Source: JANJTB01 sp032027125 (GTDB lineage: Bacteria > Bacteroidota > Ignavibacteria > Kapaibacteriales > UBA2268). From it: a stretch of DNA of 64,000 nucleotides. The stretch lies in assembly GCA_032027125.1 (NCBI GenBank), contig JAVSMQ010000001.1, forward strand, positions 3,020,872 to 3,084,871. Direction: 5' to 3'. The position numbers were made by a program, and so were the translations under genes. A model generated the notes under the pieces. It did not search any database and was not told the DNA's origin. It saw only the letters and a list, made by a program, of their open reading frames with translations. Positions within the stretch are counted from its first letter, which is position 1. Every line of letters begins with the position of its first letter. Below, one piece after another: positions 53,998-62,801 of this stretch.

Positions 53998-54999
53998 ATG
54001 GCTTTAAAAGTTGCAATAAACGGATTTGGCAGAATTGGAAGATTAGTCTTTCGCGAATTAATTAACAGAAATGCAGATGTTGAGTTTGTAGGAATAAATG
54101 ACCTTACAAGTGCAGCTACTCTTGCTCATTTGTTCAAGTACGATTCTGTACACGGGAAATTTAAAGGTGATATAAAAGTTGAAGGCAATAACATTATAGT
54201 TAACGGCAGGGTAATACCTGTTTCAGCAGAAAAGGAAATTACAAGTATCCCTTGGAGAGGAGTTGATATTGTTATTGAATCAACAGGAGTATTTACAAAA
54301 CGTGACCAGTTACTTAAGCACATCGAAACATCAGGTGCCAAAAAAGTAGTGCTTACCGCACCTGCAAAAGAACCTCTTGATGCAACTATAGTTCTCGGAG
54401 TAAATGATTTTGTACTGAAAGGAGATGAAAAATTGTTGTCGAATGCATCATGCACAACCAACTGTCTTGCTCCGATGGTAAAAGTATTAAATGACGAGTT
54501 TGGATTAGAATCAGGTTTTATGACTACTATCCATGCATACACAAACGACCAGAGAATTCTTGACCTTCCTCACGAAGATTTAAGACGTGCACGTGCAGCA
54601 GCGGTAAATGCTATTCCGACTACTACGGGTGCAGCTAAAGCAGTATCAGAAGTTTTGCCTGAAATGAAGGGAAAATTAAACGGTTATGCAGTTCGTATTC
54701 CTATTCCTGACGGCTCACTGACTGACCTGACTGCCATTTTATCCCGTGAAGTAACTCCTCAGGAAATTAATGCCGCTATGAAAGCTGCTGCAGACGGTCC
54801 GATGAAAGGCATTCTCGAATATTCAGATGAGCCTCTTGTATCTTCCGATATAGTTGGTAATCCTCATTCATGTATTTTTGATTCAAAACTTACACAAACA
54901 CGCGGTAATCATATTAAGATAGTCGGCTGGTATGATAACGAATTCGGTTATTCTAACCGCATCTGCGATTTAGTTCTTAAGTTAAAAGATTCTGTTTAA
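53998..54999 (+). CDS. gap: Glyceraldehyde-3-phosphate dehydrogenase, type I
   Basis: The 333-residue glycolytic enzyme oxidises glyceraldehyde 3-phosphate with NAD+ and phosphate. It has the Rossmann start INGFGRIGRLVFRE, the active-site SNASCTTNCLAPMV (Cys152), GRIG and DNEFGYSNR motifs, and normal length. It lies 124 bp upstream of pgk in the same direction, the common gap-pgk order. Confidence 0.98.
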   Translation: MALKVAINGFGRIGRLVFRELINRNADVEFVGINDLTSAATLAHLFKYDSVHGKFKGDIKVEGNNIIVNGRVIPVSAEKEITSIPWRGVDIVIESTGVFTKRDQLLKHIETSGAKKVVLTAPAKEPLDATIVLGVNDFVLKGDEKLLSNASCTTNCLAPMVKVLNDEFGLESGFMTTIHAYTNDQRILDLPHEDLRRARAAAVNAIPTTTGAAKAVSEVLPEMKGKLNGYAVRIPIPDGSLTDLTAILSREVTPQEINAAMKAAADGPMKGILEYSDEPLVSSDIVGNPHSCIFDSKLTQTRGNHIKIVGWYDNEFGYSNRICDLVLKLKDSV

Positions 55000-55123
55000 T
55001 TCTTCTTTGAAAATAATAAATAAACGATATCCGGTAAAGAAATTTGCCGGATATTTTCAAAAAATCAAGTCAATCAATATTTCTTTCTTTTATTAATTCA
55101 TTATTTTCTTTGAGGTAAAAATC

Positions 55124-56314
55124 ATGATTAAATCTACCCGGGATGCAGATTTTAGCGGAAAACACGTTCTGCTGAGAGTGGACTTTAATGTTCCGCTTGA
55201 TAAAAACGGCAAAATTACCGATGATAGCCGAATAGTCGAAACACTACCGACAATAGATGAGATTATTGACAAGGGAGGCATTCCTATAATTATGTCTCAT
55301 CTCGGAAGACCGGATGGCAAACGAATGCGCGAATTTTCTCTGTTACCGGTAGCAAAATGTTTGACTGATTATTTCGGTTACAAAGTAAAATTTGCGGATG
55401 ACTGTCTTGGTGAATCTGCACGTAATGCAGTTCAGAGTGCCGAAATTGGTGACGTGGTACTTCTAGAAAATCTAAGGTTTTACCCGGGTGAAGAAAAAAA
55501 TGATGAAACTTTTGCCCGCCATTTGGCAAATCTTGGGGATTGTTATGTAAATGATGCCTTTGGAGCGGCACACCGTGCTCATGCCAGCATAGATGCCATC
55601 ACTCATTATGTGAAGGAAAAATATGCCGGCTATCTTATGATGAAGGAACTTCGATATCTTGGCAATGTCTTGGTGGAACCAAGGCGCCCGTTTACAGCCG
55701 TTATAGGCGGTGCAAAAATATCGGGAAAAATTGATGTAATACAAAGCCTGCTCAAGAAATGCGACAATATTATTATCGGCGGAGGAATGATGTTTACATT
55801 CTATAAAGCTCTTGGTTATGAAATCGGAGGCTCGTTACTCGAAGCTGATAAAGTGGCTATGGCTAAGGAAGTTATGGATTTTGCAAAAGAAAATAACAAA
55901 AATCTGATTCTACCGGTTGATGTCGTGGTAGCTGATAAGTTTGATAATGGTGCGGCATTCAAAACGGTAAAGGCAAATTCAATTTCTTCAGGCGACATTG
56001 GAATGGATATTGGAATAAAGTCAATTGAAGAATTCAAAAAGATAATTCTATCTTCAAAAACAGTGCTTTGGAATGGTCCTATGGGAGTATTTGAAATGCC
56101 CAATTTTGCTAAAGGGACTTTCGCAGTTGCTGAAGCGCTTGCCGATGCTACTTCTCTTGGTGCTGTTACAATCGTAGGCGGCGGCGACTCTGCTGCAGCC
56201 ATACATCAAATGAATTACGAGAAAAAAGTAAGCCACATTTCGACCGGCGGCGGTGCATCCCTTGATTATCTCGAAGGAAAGGTACTCCCGGGAGTGAAAG
56301 CTTTGGAAAATTGA
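55124..56314 (+). CDS. pgk: Phosphoglycerate kinase
   Basis: The 396-residue enzyme transfers phosphate from 1,3-bisphosphoglycerate to ADP. It has the N-domain VLLRVDFNVPLDKNG, SHLGRPDGKR and LLENLRFYPGEEKND, the hinge region, AVIGGAKISGKIDVI, and the nucleotide-binding GGGDSAAA and STGGGASLDYLEGKVLPGV. All key residues appear intact. It ends at a bidirectional terminator shared with the convergent lipoprotein gene. Confidence 0.98.
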   Translation: MIKSTRDADFSGKHVLLRVDFNVPLDKNGKITDDSRIVETLPTIDEIIDKGGIPIIMSHLGRPDGKRMREFSLLPVAKCLTDYFGYKVKFADDCLGESARNAVQSAEIGDVVLLENLRFYPGEEKNDETFARHLANLGDCYVNDAFGAAHRAHASIDAITHYVKEKYAGYLMMKELRYLGNVLVEPRRPFTAVIGGAKISGKIDVIQSLLKKCDNIIIGGGMMFTFYKALGYEIGGSLLEADKVAMAKEVMDFAKENNKNLILPVDVVVADKFDNGAAFKTVKANSISSGDIGMDIGIKSIEEFKKIILSSKTVLWNGPMGVFEMPNFAKGTFAVAEALADATSLGAVTIVGGGDSAAAIHQMNYEKKVSHISTGGGASLDYLEGKVLPGVKALEN

Positions 56315-56352
56315 GTTAATCCAAATAATTCTATGTAAATCATAAATTTTAA

Positions 56353-56388
56353 AAAACCGCTTTAGCAGAAATCAACTAAAGCGGTTTT
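56353..56388. terminator. Bidirectional terminator between pgk and the lipoprotein gene
   Basis: The 13-bp perfect stem AAAACCGCTTTAG/CTAAAGCGGTTTT with a 10-nt loop has T-rich tracts on both strands and serves both convergent genes. Confidence 0.88.
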
Positions 56389-56414
56389 AAATTTTTTACA
56401 CAAAGATGTATAAA

Positions 56415-57179
56415 TTAAGCAGTATATTTTACCATTCCGCCTAATTTAATGGTATATTCTTTGGTGGTTGTATTGAAACTAATATTCAATGTCGTTGGGT
56501 AGTAACCTGTTTTGGGGTACTTCAAAGGAACTTTAATAGCTTTGCTTAGTGATGGTTTTGTCTGAAGATAGGCAATGGTCATCATTGGTTCATAAAATAT
56601 CATCTTACCGTCATAATAACCGTAGATGAATGTTTCAGTAAACGTCTGACCGTTCAATTCAGGTGATGTAACATCAATAGCATGATTGCCCATCATCGGC
56701 ACACCCTGAGGACCGAGCATATAATTTGGTGCAAGATAATCTGCTCCCGGAGGTTTTGTCATCTTAAGAGTATCATCTCCAACGCCGGTAATAGTCATTC
56801 TGTATGCCTCATCAACAAAATAAAAATGGAAATCGAAATGAGGTAAGTCATAAATTCCCGGAGGTTCATGACCCATTGGATTCCAATCTATTGTTACATG
56901 ATTAACATTTGTAGCAGCAGCCTCTACAGGCATAATAAAAGTATATTCCTTCATCAGGACAGGTAGTCCGGTCAGTGCTGCTTCGTTGAATATTAAACCG
57001 ACAGATTCGGGATTTCCCGAAGCATCAAGATTTACAAAAGATTTTGCCTTACCACTTCCTACACCGGCTTCTGTCGAATAATACATACCGGTTTTGGTAT
57101 TATTTGTGGTCTTATCATCCGAGCATGAAGCAAGCATTATAAGTCCTGCAGCAAAAAACAAAAAATATTTTTTTAACAT
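56415..57179 (-). CDS. Lipoprotein, DUF5602/TTHB210-like
   Basis: The 254-residue product has a lipoprotein signal (AAGLIMLASC, Cys19) and a Thr/Asn-rich linker. The domain contains DLPHFDFHFYFVDEAYRM with closely spaced His residues, MLGPQGVPMMGNHAID and FIYGYYDGKMIFYEPMMT. This His/Met/Glu-rich pattern resembles the TTHB210-like (DUF5602) family, often found in periplasmic proteins of unknown role and possibly metal-binding. The assignment rests on motif recall only. It is convergent with pgk. Confidence 0.65.
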   Translation of the reverse strand: MLKKYFLFFAAGLIMLASCSDDKTTNNTKTGMYYSTEAGVGSGKAKSFVNLDASGNPESVGLIFNEAALTGLPVLMKEYTFIMPVEAAATNVNHVTIDWNPMGHEPPGIYDLPHFDFHFYFVDEAYRMTITGVGDDTLKMTKPPGADYLAPNYMLGPQGVPMMGNHAIDVTSPELNGQTFTETFIYGYYDGKMIFYEPMMTIAYLQTKPSLSKAIKVPLKYPKTGYYPTTLNISFNTTTKEYTIKLGGMVKYTA

Positions 57180-57705
57180 TACACACTTTTGAAAAGTTAA
57201 ACATATTCAAAAATAATAAAAATAATTATATATGGCAAATATAAATTTTATGCAAAATAAAATTTTATTTTTTATTATACTGATTAATTATTTAGTATAT
57301 ATTATAAATGATTCTTCATCAAAGATTTCAGATTAATAGAATAATTTAATGCTAATATTGACATAATCTTATAATAATTTATATATATTTGAGTCAACGT
57401 CATATTTTATAATTGGATTATATGTTGATTATGTTATTATTTTCACATAATTACATAAAATCCATAAATTTAATGAAAATTTGATGAATGTTTTTAATTT
57501 TGCAGGTAAGATGATGAATTATAAGATGTTATGATGAATTATACATACTTTTTCAGATACAAAATATATTTTTTTCTTTTATACCAATTCATAATAATAT
57601 ATTTTCGTTTGTTGAAAAATGTAAAATTGAAATGTAATATTTGTAATATGTCATTATGTACTTTTTAAATAAATTGTTTCTTATATAATTTTAAGGATTG
57701 GTATT
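57180..57705. other. Long AT-rich divergent intergenic region
   Basis: The 526 bp between the lipoprotein and the cytochrome gene are extremely A/T-rich. The only order I see is a direct repeat of ATGATGAATTATA at 57511-57523 and 57531-57543 (20-bp period), a possible regulator site. No gene or RNA is evident. Confidence 0.5.
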
Positions 57706-58776
57706 ATGGAAATTTTAAAAAAATTCTCGATGCTTCTATTGATAGTCGCTTCCAGTTTAGTGTTATGGAATTGCGAAGGTCCTGCCGGTAAAGACGGTAT
57801 TGCAGGAAAAGACGGAACAGACGGAAATGCTACATGCGGCGAATGTCACTCTGATGCTCAGACCGATGTAAATTTGAAGTTTAATCAATACGATTTGTCT
57901 ATGCACAACACCGGTGTTGTTTATGCAGATGAAGCCGGCAGAGCTAATTGCGCTAGTTGTCATACAGGTGACGGATTTGTTGAAGCACTGAAAACAGGTA
58001 CACCTGCTACTTCAAACGGAACTTCTAAGATTGATTGCAAAACTTGTCACCCGATACATGATAAGTATGCTAAAGCTGATTTTGCAGTTCGTGTAACTGC
58101 TCCGGTAAAATTATTTATAACCGATGCAGAATATGATTTCAAAACAGGTAATATATGTGCTACATGCCATCAGGGTCGTAAATTTAATCAACCTGATACA
58201 GCCGAAGTTTTTGTTTTCAAAACTACAGGAAGTACAACTTATAACCGCTATGGTCCTCACTACGGAACTCCTGCAAACGTATTTGCAATGAAAGGTCCTT
58301 TCCCGATAACTGGTCCGGAGGCAATACCTACTACAAACGTTCATGCTAATTTGGCTCAAGGCTGCGTAACTTGCCACATGGGCAAACTTTCTACTAATCC
58401 TGCTGCTGGCGGACATACTTTCCAGATGGCTGCTGCAGAGCTTATTGAAGTTGAAGCATGCAAAACCTGCCATACTGCAGATGATTTGAAACTCACTCCT
58501 AAGAGCAAAGAAGTTGCTGCCATGCTTAAAGAAACAAGAGACACTTTAATTGCAAGAGGCTGGCTTGATATTTCTCAGACTGTCGGTCATGACGGCGGCT
58601 ATCAGATTTTAGGCGAATACATAGCACAATCAAAAACAGGTGTTAGATTCACTAAAGAAGAACTTCAAGTTACTCTTAACTACTTGTTCCTTGCAAAAGA
58701 CCGCAGTATGGGTGCACATAATCCAAGATATGTTTATGCCTTGGTTAAAAACGGTCTGGAAAAACTAAAACAATAA
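57706..58776 (+). CDS. Hexaheme c-type cytochrome lipoprotein
   Basis: The 356-residue product has a signal ending in LVLWNC (lipidated Cys23). A short collagen-like Gly-X-Y stretch follows (GPAGKDGIAGKDGTDG), then six CXXCH heme sites: CGECH, CASCH, CKTCH, CATCH, CVTCH and CKTCH. Additional His residues (MHNTG, HPIHDK, GPHYG, NVHAN, GHTF) could be distal heme ligands. The last 90 residues lack hemes. Such multiheme lipoproteins pass electrons in the periplasm or at the outer membrane, for example to nitrite or extracellular acceptors. No oxidoreductase gene is adjacent, so the partner is unknown. The gene is monocistronic. Confidence 0.9.
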   Translation: MEILKKFSMLLLIVASSLVLWNCEGPAGKDGIAGKDGTDGNATCGECHSDAQTDVNLKFNQYDLSMHNTGVVYADEAGRANCASCHTGDGFVEALKTGTPATSNGTSKIDCKTCHPIHDKYAKADFAVRVTAPVKLFITDAEYDFKTGNICATCHQGRKFNQPDTAEVFVFKTTGSTTYNRYGPHYGTPANVFAMKGPFPITGPEAIPTTNVHANLAQGCVTCHMGKLSTNPAAGGHTFQMAAAELIEVEACKTCHTADDLKLTPKSKEVAAMLKETRDTLIARGWLDISQTVGHDGGYQILGEYIAQSKTGVRFTKEELQVTLNYLFLAKDRSMGAHNPRYVYALVKNGLEKLKQ

Positions 58777-58795
58777 TTAGTTTTAATTATTTTTT

Positions 58796-58830
58796 AAAAA
58801 GCCTTTACTCGTAAGAGTAAGGGCTTTTTT
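58796..58830 (+). terminator. Terminator of the cytochrome gene
   Basis: A 15-pair stem AAAAAGCCTTTACTC/GAGTAAGGGCTTTTT (one G-U) with loop GTAA and a T run, 20 bp after the stop. Confidence 0.92.
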
Positions 58831-59056
58831 ATTGATTGTGAATCAAATTGCCGAAATATTATTATTATCATAGAGACAGAACTCCTTACCATATAAAGAA
58901 AAATATAATAGTTAAATATATTAATTCGTAAATTGCAATTTCGCAGTGTAAACAATAATAGCTCATTAATCCCCTTTTGAAAAACAGAGCTATTTCGTTT
59001 AAAATAAATTAAACAATTAAGCAATCTTTATAATGTAAAAGGAAATTCTTTGGTTG

Positions 59057-59155
59057 GTCATACTGAGCGACAGCGAAGTATCCAGGCTGTTAATTAATGA
59101 ATACATGGACTCTTCGCAAGCTCAGAGAGACAATTCTTGGAGTTTTGTTTTTAAA
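59057..59155 (-). repeat. Composite palindromic repeat, copy R5 (inverted)
   Basis: The palindrome runs from GTCATACTGAGCG (59057) to CTCAGAGAGAC (59131) with the centre GGCTGTTAATTAATGAATAC, the reverse of the other copies. The trailing TTCTTGGAGTTTTGTTTTT is the reverse complement of the R4 leader region. It lies in the 760-bp cytochrome-argF gap; 58831-59056 hold nothing recognised. Confidence 0.85.
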
Positions 59156-59310
59156 ATAACAGTATGAAACAGCCATGTTAGAGAAACAAAGTAGAAGATT
59201 TTGTTTTATATTTCAATAACTTAGAATTGAATATAAACATTCTATTGAATAATTCGGGATTAACATTGAACTTTATACTGAATTAATTTTTATACATTGT
59301 TTAAATTGCT

Positions 59311-59318
59311 TATTTTTG
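59311..59318 (+). promoter_or_regulatory. TAnnTTTG element upstream of the ornithine carbamoyltransferase operon
   Basis: TATTTTTG matches the Bacteroidota -7 consensus and would give a leader of about 270 nt before argF. The leader contains a hairpin AGCCCT/AGGGCT (59389-59403) and a 47-codon open frame (59351-59494) without a Shine-Dalgarno, so leader-based control is possible but unproven. Confidence 0.4.
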
Positions 59319-59591
59319 TAACAATTAAAAATAAAAAGATTTTAAAGTTTATGTATAGACATTCTTACAATTTTGTATTGCAAAGTAAAAGCCCTGTAAG
59401 GGCTGATGTCTATTTTGACGGTTTGAATCTGCCGAAATCCCGCTCAAGCAAAATCAACCGGTTCAAACATTATACTACCGATGCACCCGTCTAACCAAGC
59501 TGAAATTCCATTTTATGGATTTTAAACAGTCATTTATTTGATATTTTTTTTATTTAGATTTATTAACAAATTATTTATTAGGAGAATGAAA

Positions 59592-60512
59592 ATGAAAAGA
59601 GATTTTTTAATGGTTCGCGATTTTACTACAGAAGAAATCCACGAAGCTTTTGATATAGCTATTGATATGAAAAAAGACAGAAAAAAATATTCAAAAGCTT
59701 TGGAAGGAGAGACTCTTGCACTGATTTTTGAAAAACCTTCATTACGTACACGTACAACTTTTGATGTGGGTATCCAGCAGCTTGGCGGTTATTCACTTTA
59801 TTTATCACCGGCAGAAATAAGCCTCGGTAAAAGAGAATCAGTCTATGACGTTGCAAAAAATCTTGAAAGAATGGTTCAGGGAATTATGATTCGTACTTTC
59901 GGACATAATATAGTTGAAGGAATGGCAAAACATGCGAAAATTCCTATAATAAACGGACTAACCGATTATTCACATCCTTGTCAGGCTATGGCCGATTTCC
60001 TAACAATCTACGAACTAAAAGGCAAACTCGAAGGATTGAAACTTACTTATGTCGGTGACGGAAATAACGTAGCTCATTCACTCATGGATGCAGGTGCCCG
60101 TCTTGGTGTAAGTGTTACTATTGCATGTCCCCGCGGATACGAGCCAAACATGATGGCTTACAACCAGGCTGTTGAAGATGCTAAACTTACCGGTGCGAAA
60201 ATTGAAGTAGTTAATGACCCGTTTGAAGGTGTGAAAGGTGCAGATGCAGTCTATACTGATGTTTGGGCATCTATGGGTCAGGAAGCAGAAGCCGCGGAAA
60301 GAAGAAAAATCTTTATGCCGTTTCAGGTTAATGAAAAATTGATGTCGGCAGCAAAGAGCGATGCCATATTTATGCACTGCCTGCCTGCTCACCGCGGTGA
60401 TGAAGTGACCGACGGTGTTATTGATGCCCCATACTCGCATGTCTTCCATGAAGCTGAAAACAGGCTCCATGCTCAGAAAGCTGTTATGTACAAATTGATG
60501 AAACAAGGCTGA
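59592..60512 (+). CDS. argF: Ornithine carbamoyltransferase
   Basis: I start at ATG 59592, 7 nt after TTAGGAG; an upstream in-frame start at 59538 would add 18 unconserved residues. The 306-residue enzyme interconverts ornithine plus carbamoyl phosphate and citrulline. It carries the carbamoyl-phosphate loop KPSLRTRTTFD, HPCQAMADF, the ornithine-side VYTDVWASMGQ, and HCLPAHRGDEV. It precedes carbamate kinase by one base, an arrangement known from the catabolic arginine deiminase pathway (arcB-arcC), but no arginine deiminase is present; an anabolic role is equally possible. Confidence 0.95.
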   Translation: MKRDFLMVRDFTTEEIHEAFDIAIDMKKDRKKYSKALEGETLALIFEKPSLRTRTTFDVGIQQLGGYSLYLSPAEISLGKRESVYDVAKNLERMVQGIMIRTFGHNIVEGMAKHAKIPIINGLTDYSHPCQAMADFLTIYELKGKLEGLKLTYVGDGNNVAHSLMDAGARLGVSVTIACPRGYEPNMMAYNQAVEDAKLTGAKIEVVNDPFEGVKGADAVYTDVWASMGQEAEAAERRKIFMPFQVNEKLMSAAKSDAIFMHCLPAHRGDEVTDGVIDAPYSHVFHEAENRLHAQKAVMYKLMKQG

Positions 60513-60513
60513 T

Positions 60514-61455
60514 ATGTTAAAAACAGCTTTAATAGCAGTAGGCGGTAATTCTTTGATTCGTGCAGGCGAACGCGGTACGATTGAGGAACAGCTTTATAAT
60601 GCTAACGAAACTGCTAAAAGCATTGCTCAGATGATTAAACTCGGCTGGAACGTTATCGTAACACACGGTAACGGTCCGCAAGCCGGTGCAGCATTATTAC
60701 GTTCGGAAAGAGCATCGGGAGAAGTTTATACTCACTCACTTGATATGTGCGTTGCTACTACTCAGAGTGAAATCGGGTATATTATGCACCGGGCTCTTGA
60801 AAAACAAATTCATCTTCTCGGAATGGAGCAAATTGTCACAACGGTACCGACAATGGTTTCGGTTGACCCTGATGACAAGGCTTTCAATAACCCAACAAAG
60901 CCAATCGGTCCTTTTTATACAAAGGAAATCGCTGAAGAGAAAAAGAAAACTTTAGGGTGGGAAATTGTTGAAGATGCTTCACGCGGATATAGAAGAGTTG
61001 TAGCATCACCTGAGCCGAAAGAGGTACTTCAGCTTGAAATTATCAAGAAGATTATTGCTCTTGATGTTGTTGTTGTTGCACTCGGCGGCGGCGGTATTCC
61101 GGTAATTCACAGAGAATACGGGGATATAGAAGGCTCAGAAGCCGTAATTGACAAAGATCGCTCCTCAGCACTTCTGGCGTACAATCTTGATGTTGATGCA
61201 TTTATAATAAGTACAGATGCCGATAAAGTATATCTTAACTTCAAGAAACCTAATCAGATTGGTTTGGATACAATCACTGTTGATGAACTTCAGAATTACT
61301 ATGATGACGGGCATTTTCCTGCAGGAAGTATGGGACCGAAGGTAGAATCAGTTATAAGATTTATAAGAAATGGCGGCAGACATGCCATCATTACTTCGTA
61401 TGAATTTTTGATGGATGCACTTGATGGTAAAGCAGGAACGCATATCATTCCATAG
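60514..61455 (+). CDS. arcC: Carbamate kinase
   Basis: The 313-residue enzyme makes ATP from carbamoyl phosphate and ADP (or the reverse). Amino-acid-kinase-fold motifs are VAVGGNSLIRAG-like at the start (ALIAVGGNSL), VTHGNGPQAGAAL, the CK-specific region GYRRVVASPEPKEVLQL, VVALGGGGIPVI, DKDRSSALLAY and FIISTDADKVYLN. Length fits the family. It is translationally close to the carbamoyltransferase, so the pair would interconvert citrulline and ATP through carbamoyl phosphate. The gene is followed by repeat R6. Confidence 0.96.
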   Translation: MLKTALIAVGGNSLIRAGERGTIEEQLYNANETAKSIAQMIKLGWNVIVTHGNGPQAGAALLRSERASGEVYTHSLDMCVATTQSEIGYIMHRALEKQIHLLGMEQIVTTVPTMVSVDPDDKAFNNPTKPIGPFYTKEIAEEKKKTLGWEIVEDASRGYRRVVASPEPKEVLQLEIIKKIIALDVVVVALGGGGIPVIHREYGDIEGSEAVIDKDRSSALLAYNLDVDAFIISTDADKVYLNFKKPNQIGLDTITVDELQNYYDDGHFPAGSMGPKVESVIRFIRNGGRHAIITSYEFLMDALDGKAGTHIIP

Positions 61456-61515
61456 ATTTGTATTTGTTGTTCTTTGAAAAAATTGAAATTTGCATACCCC
61501 CCTCTTAATAGAGGT

Positions 61516-61640
61516 AGGGCTGATATGTTCTAATATTTTTAATATAAAACTTCGTAAAAAGTCACTCTGAGCTTGCAATCAGTCCATGTATTCATTAATT
61601 AACAGCCTGGATTCTTCGCTTCGCTCAGAATGACAAATAC
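61516..61640 (+). repeat. Composite palindromic repeat, copy R6
   Basis: The leader AGGGCTGATATGTTCTA (61516-61532) is followed by the palindrome 61561-61634, from GTCACTCTGAGC to CGCTTCGCTCAGAATGAC, around ATTCATTAATTAACAGCC. Its first 8 bases equal the left-target guide of the first IS element. The remaining spacer to 61855 includes a GC-rich CCCCCGCTGGCGG segment (61659 onward) but no gene. Confidence 0.88.
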
Positions 61641-61855
61641 CGAGGTTTGGTATTTGTCCCCCGCTGGCGGTGGATTAAGGGGGTGGATTCCCAAGTTCGG
61701 ATAAATTCTTGATATTCTTATGTTTCACTCAATACAGAATATCAAAATTAGAACTATTTTACTTTTTTAATCAGTCTGTTAAACATTTTCCCAAGGAAAT
61801 TTCAATTTTTCCGGTATATCAAAAAAAATATTATTAATAATATAAGTATTCAAAA

Positions 61856-62773
61856 ATGGATATTAAACACATAATCGAGAGCCAGCAGTTTACCTTACCA
61901 AAGATTAAGGAATTGTTCGAAAGAACCGAGCTGATGAAAAAAATCGTTGCACGAGGAGGCACACAGGATTACAGTAATAAAATTATGGCTAACCTGTTTT
62001 ACAAACCTTCTACCCGCACAAGTTTTTCATTTGCTTCTGCAATGTACCGTCTCGGAGGAAAAGTACTTTCGACTGAGCATGCTTCTGAGTTCTCTTCGGA
62101 AATTCAGGGAGAAGTTATTGAAGATACAATTCGAATCATTGGTAATTACTGCGATGCAATTGTTCTGAGACATCTTGAAGAAGGTGGTGCAAAACGTGCA
62201 GCCGCAGTTTCGGAAGTACCGATAATCAATGCCGGCGACGGCTCCGGCGGTCAGCATCCTACTCAGGCTTTGCTTGATTTATACACCATTTATCATGAAT
62301 GTAAAACTTTGGACGGTTTGTCTGTCGCTTTTATCGGTGCTTTGGATAATGGCAGAACTGTCCGTTCGCTCGCTTATCTGCTCAGTAAGTACGACAGAAT
62401 CAAACTTTATTTTGTTGCACCTGATGAAATTCAGATTAAACCGGATATTCTCGAATATCTCGATAAAAGAAATGTCAGTTACGAACTGACAAAATCTACA
62501 AAGGGTATATTCAAAAAAGTTGATGTGGTCTATCAAACCAGACTTGATAAAGAAAGACTGAAATCACAAAATATTGACCTGTCGCCTTATAACATTGACA
62601 TGCAGGTGCTTCAGGTTATGAAATACGATGCAATTATTATGCATCCGCTGCCCCGCTCTGTGGAAATTAACCACGAAGTGGACAAAGACCCCCGTGCGGC
62701 ATATTTCCGCCAGACTCAAAATGGACTTTATGTAAGAATGGCACTGCTTTCAATGCTATTCGACGAAAATTAA
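61856..62773 (+). CDS. pyrB: Aspartate carbamoyltransferase catalytic subunit
   Basis: The 305-residue enzyme condenses aspartate and carbamoyl phosphate, the committed step of pyrimidine synthesis. It has FYKPSTRTSFSFASAM, the GQHPTQALLDLYTI aspartate/carbamoyl-phosphate motif, GALDNGRTVRSLAYLL, VDVVYQTRLDKER and MHPLPRSVEI. Length matches the catalytic chain; the regulatory subunit PyrI is not adjacent. It ends 28 bp before the aminotransferase. Confidence 0.97.
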   Translation: MDIKHIIESQQFTLPKIKELFERTELMKKIVARGGTQDYSNKIMANLFYKPSTRTSFSFASAMYRLGGKVLSTEHASEFSSEIQGEVIEDTIRIIGNYCDAIVLRHLEEGGAKRAAAVSEVPIINAGDGSGGQHPTQALLDLYTIYHECKTLDGLSVAFIGALDNGRTVRSLAYLLSKYDRIKLYFVAPDEIQIKPDILEYLDKRNVSYELTKSTKGIFKKVDVVYQTRLDKERLKSQNIDLSPYNIDMQVLQVMKYDAIIMHPLPRSVEINHEVDKDPRAAYFRQTQNGLYVRMALLSMLFDEN

Positions 62774-62801
62774 TTATTTATAAAATTATATTGAGAATAA
62801 A

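Noticed and set aside
59351..59494. 47-codon leader ORF upstream of argF as an arginine attenuator
   Set aside because: It has no arginine run, no Shine-Dalgarno and no obvious alternative terminator structure; kept only as a remark under the promoter.
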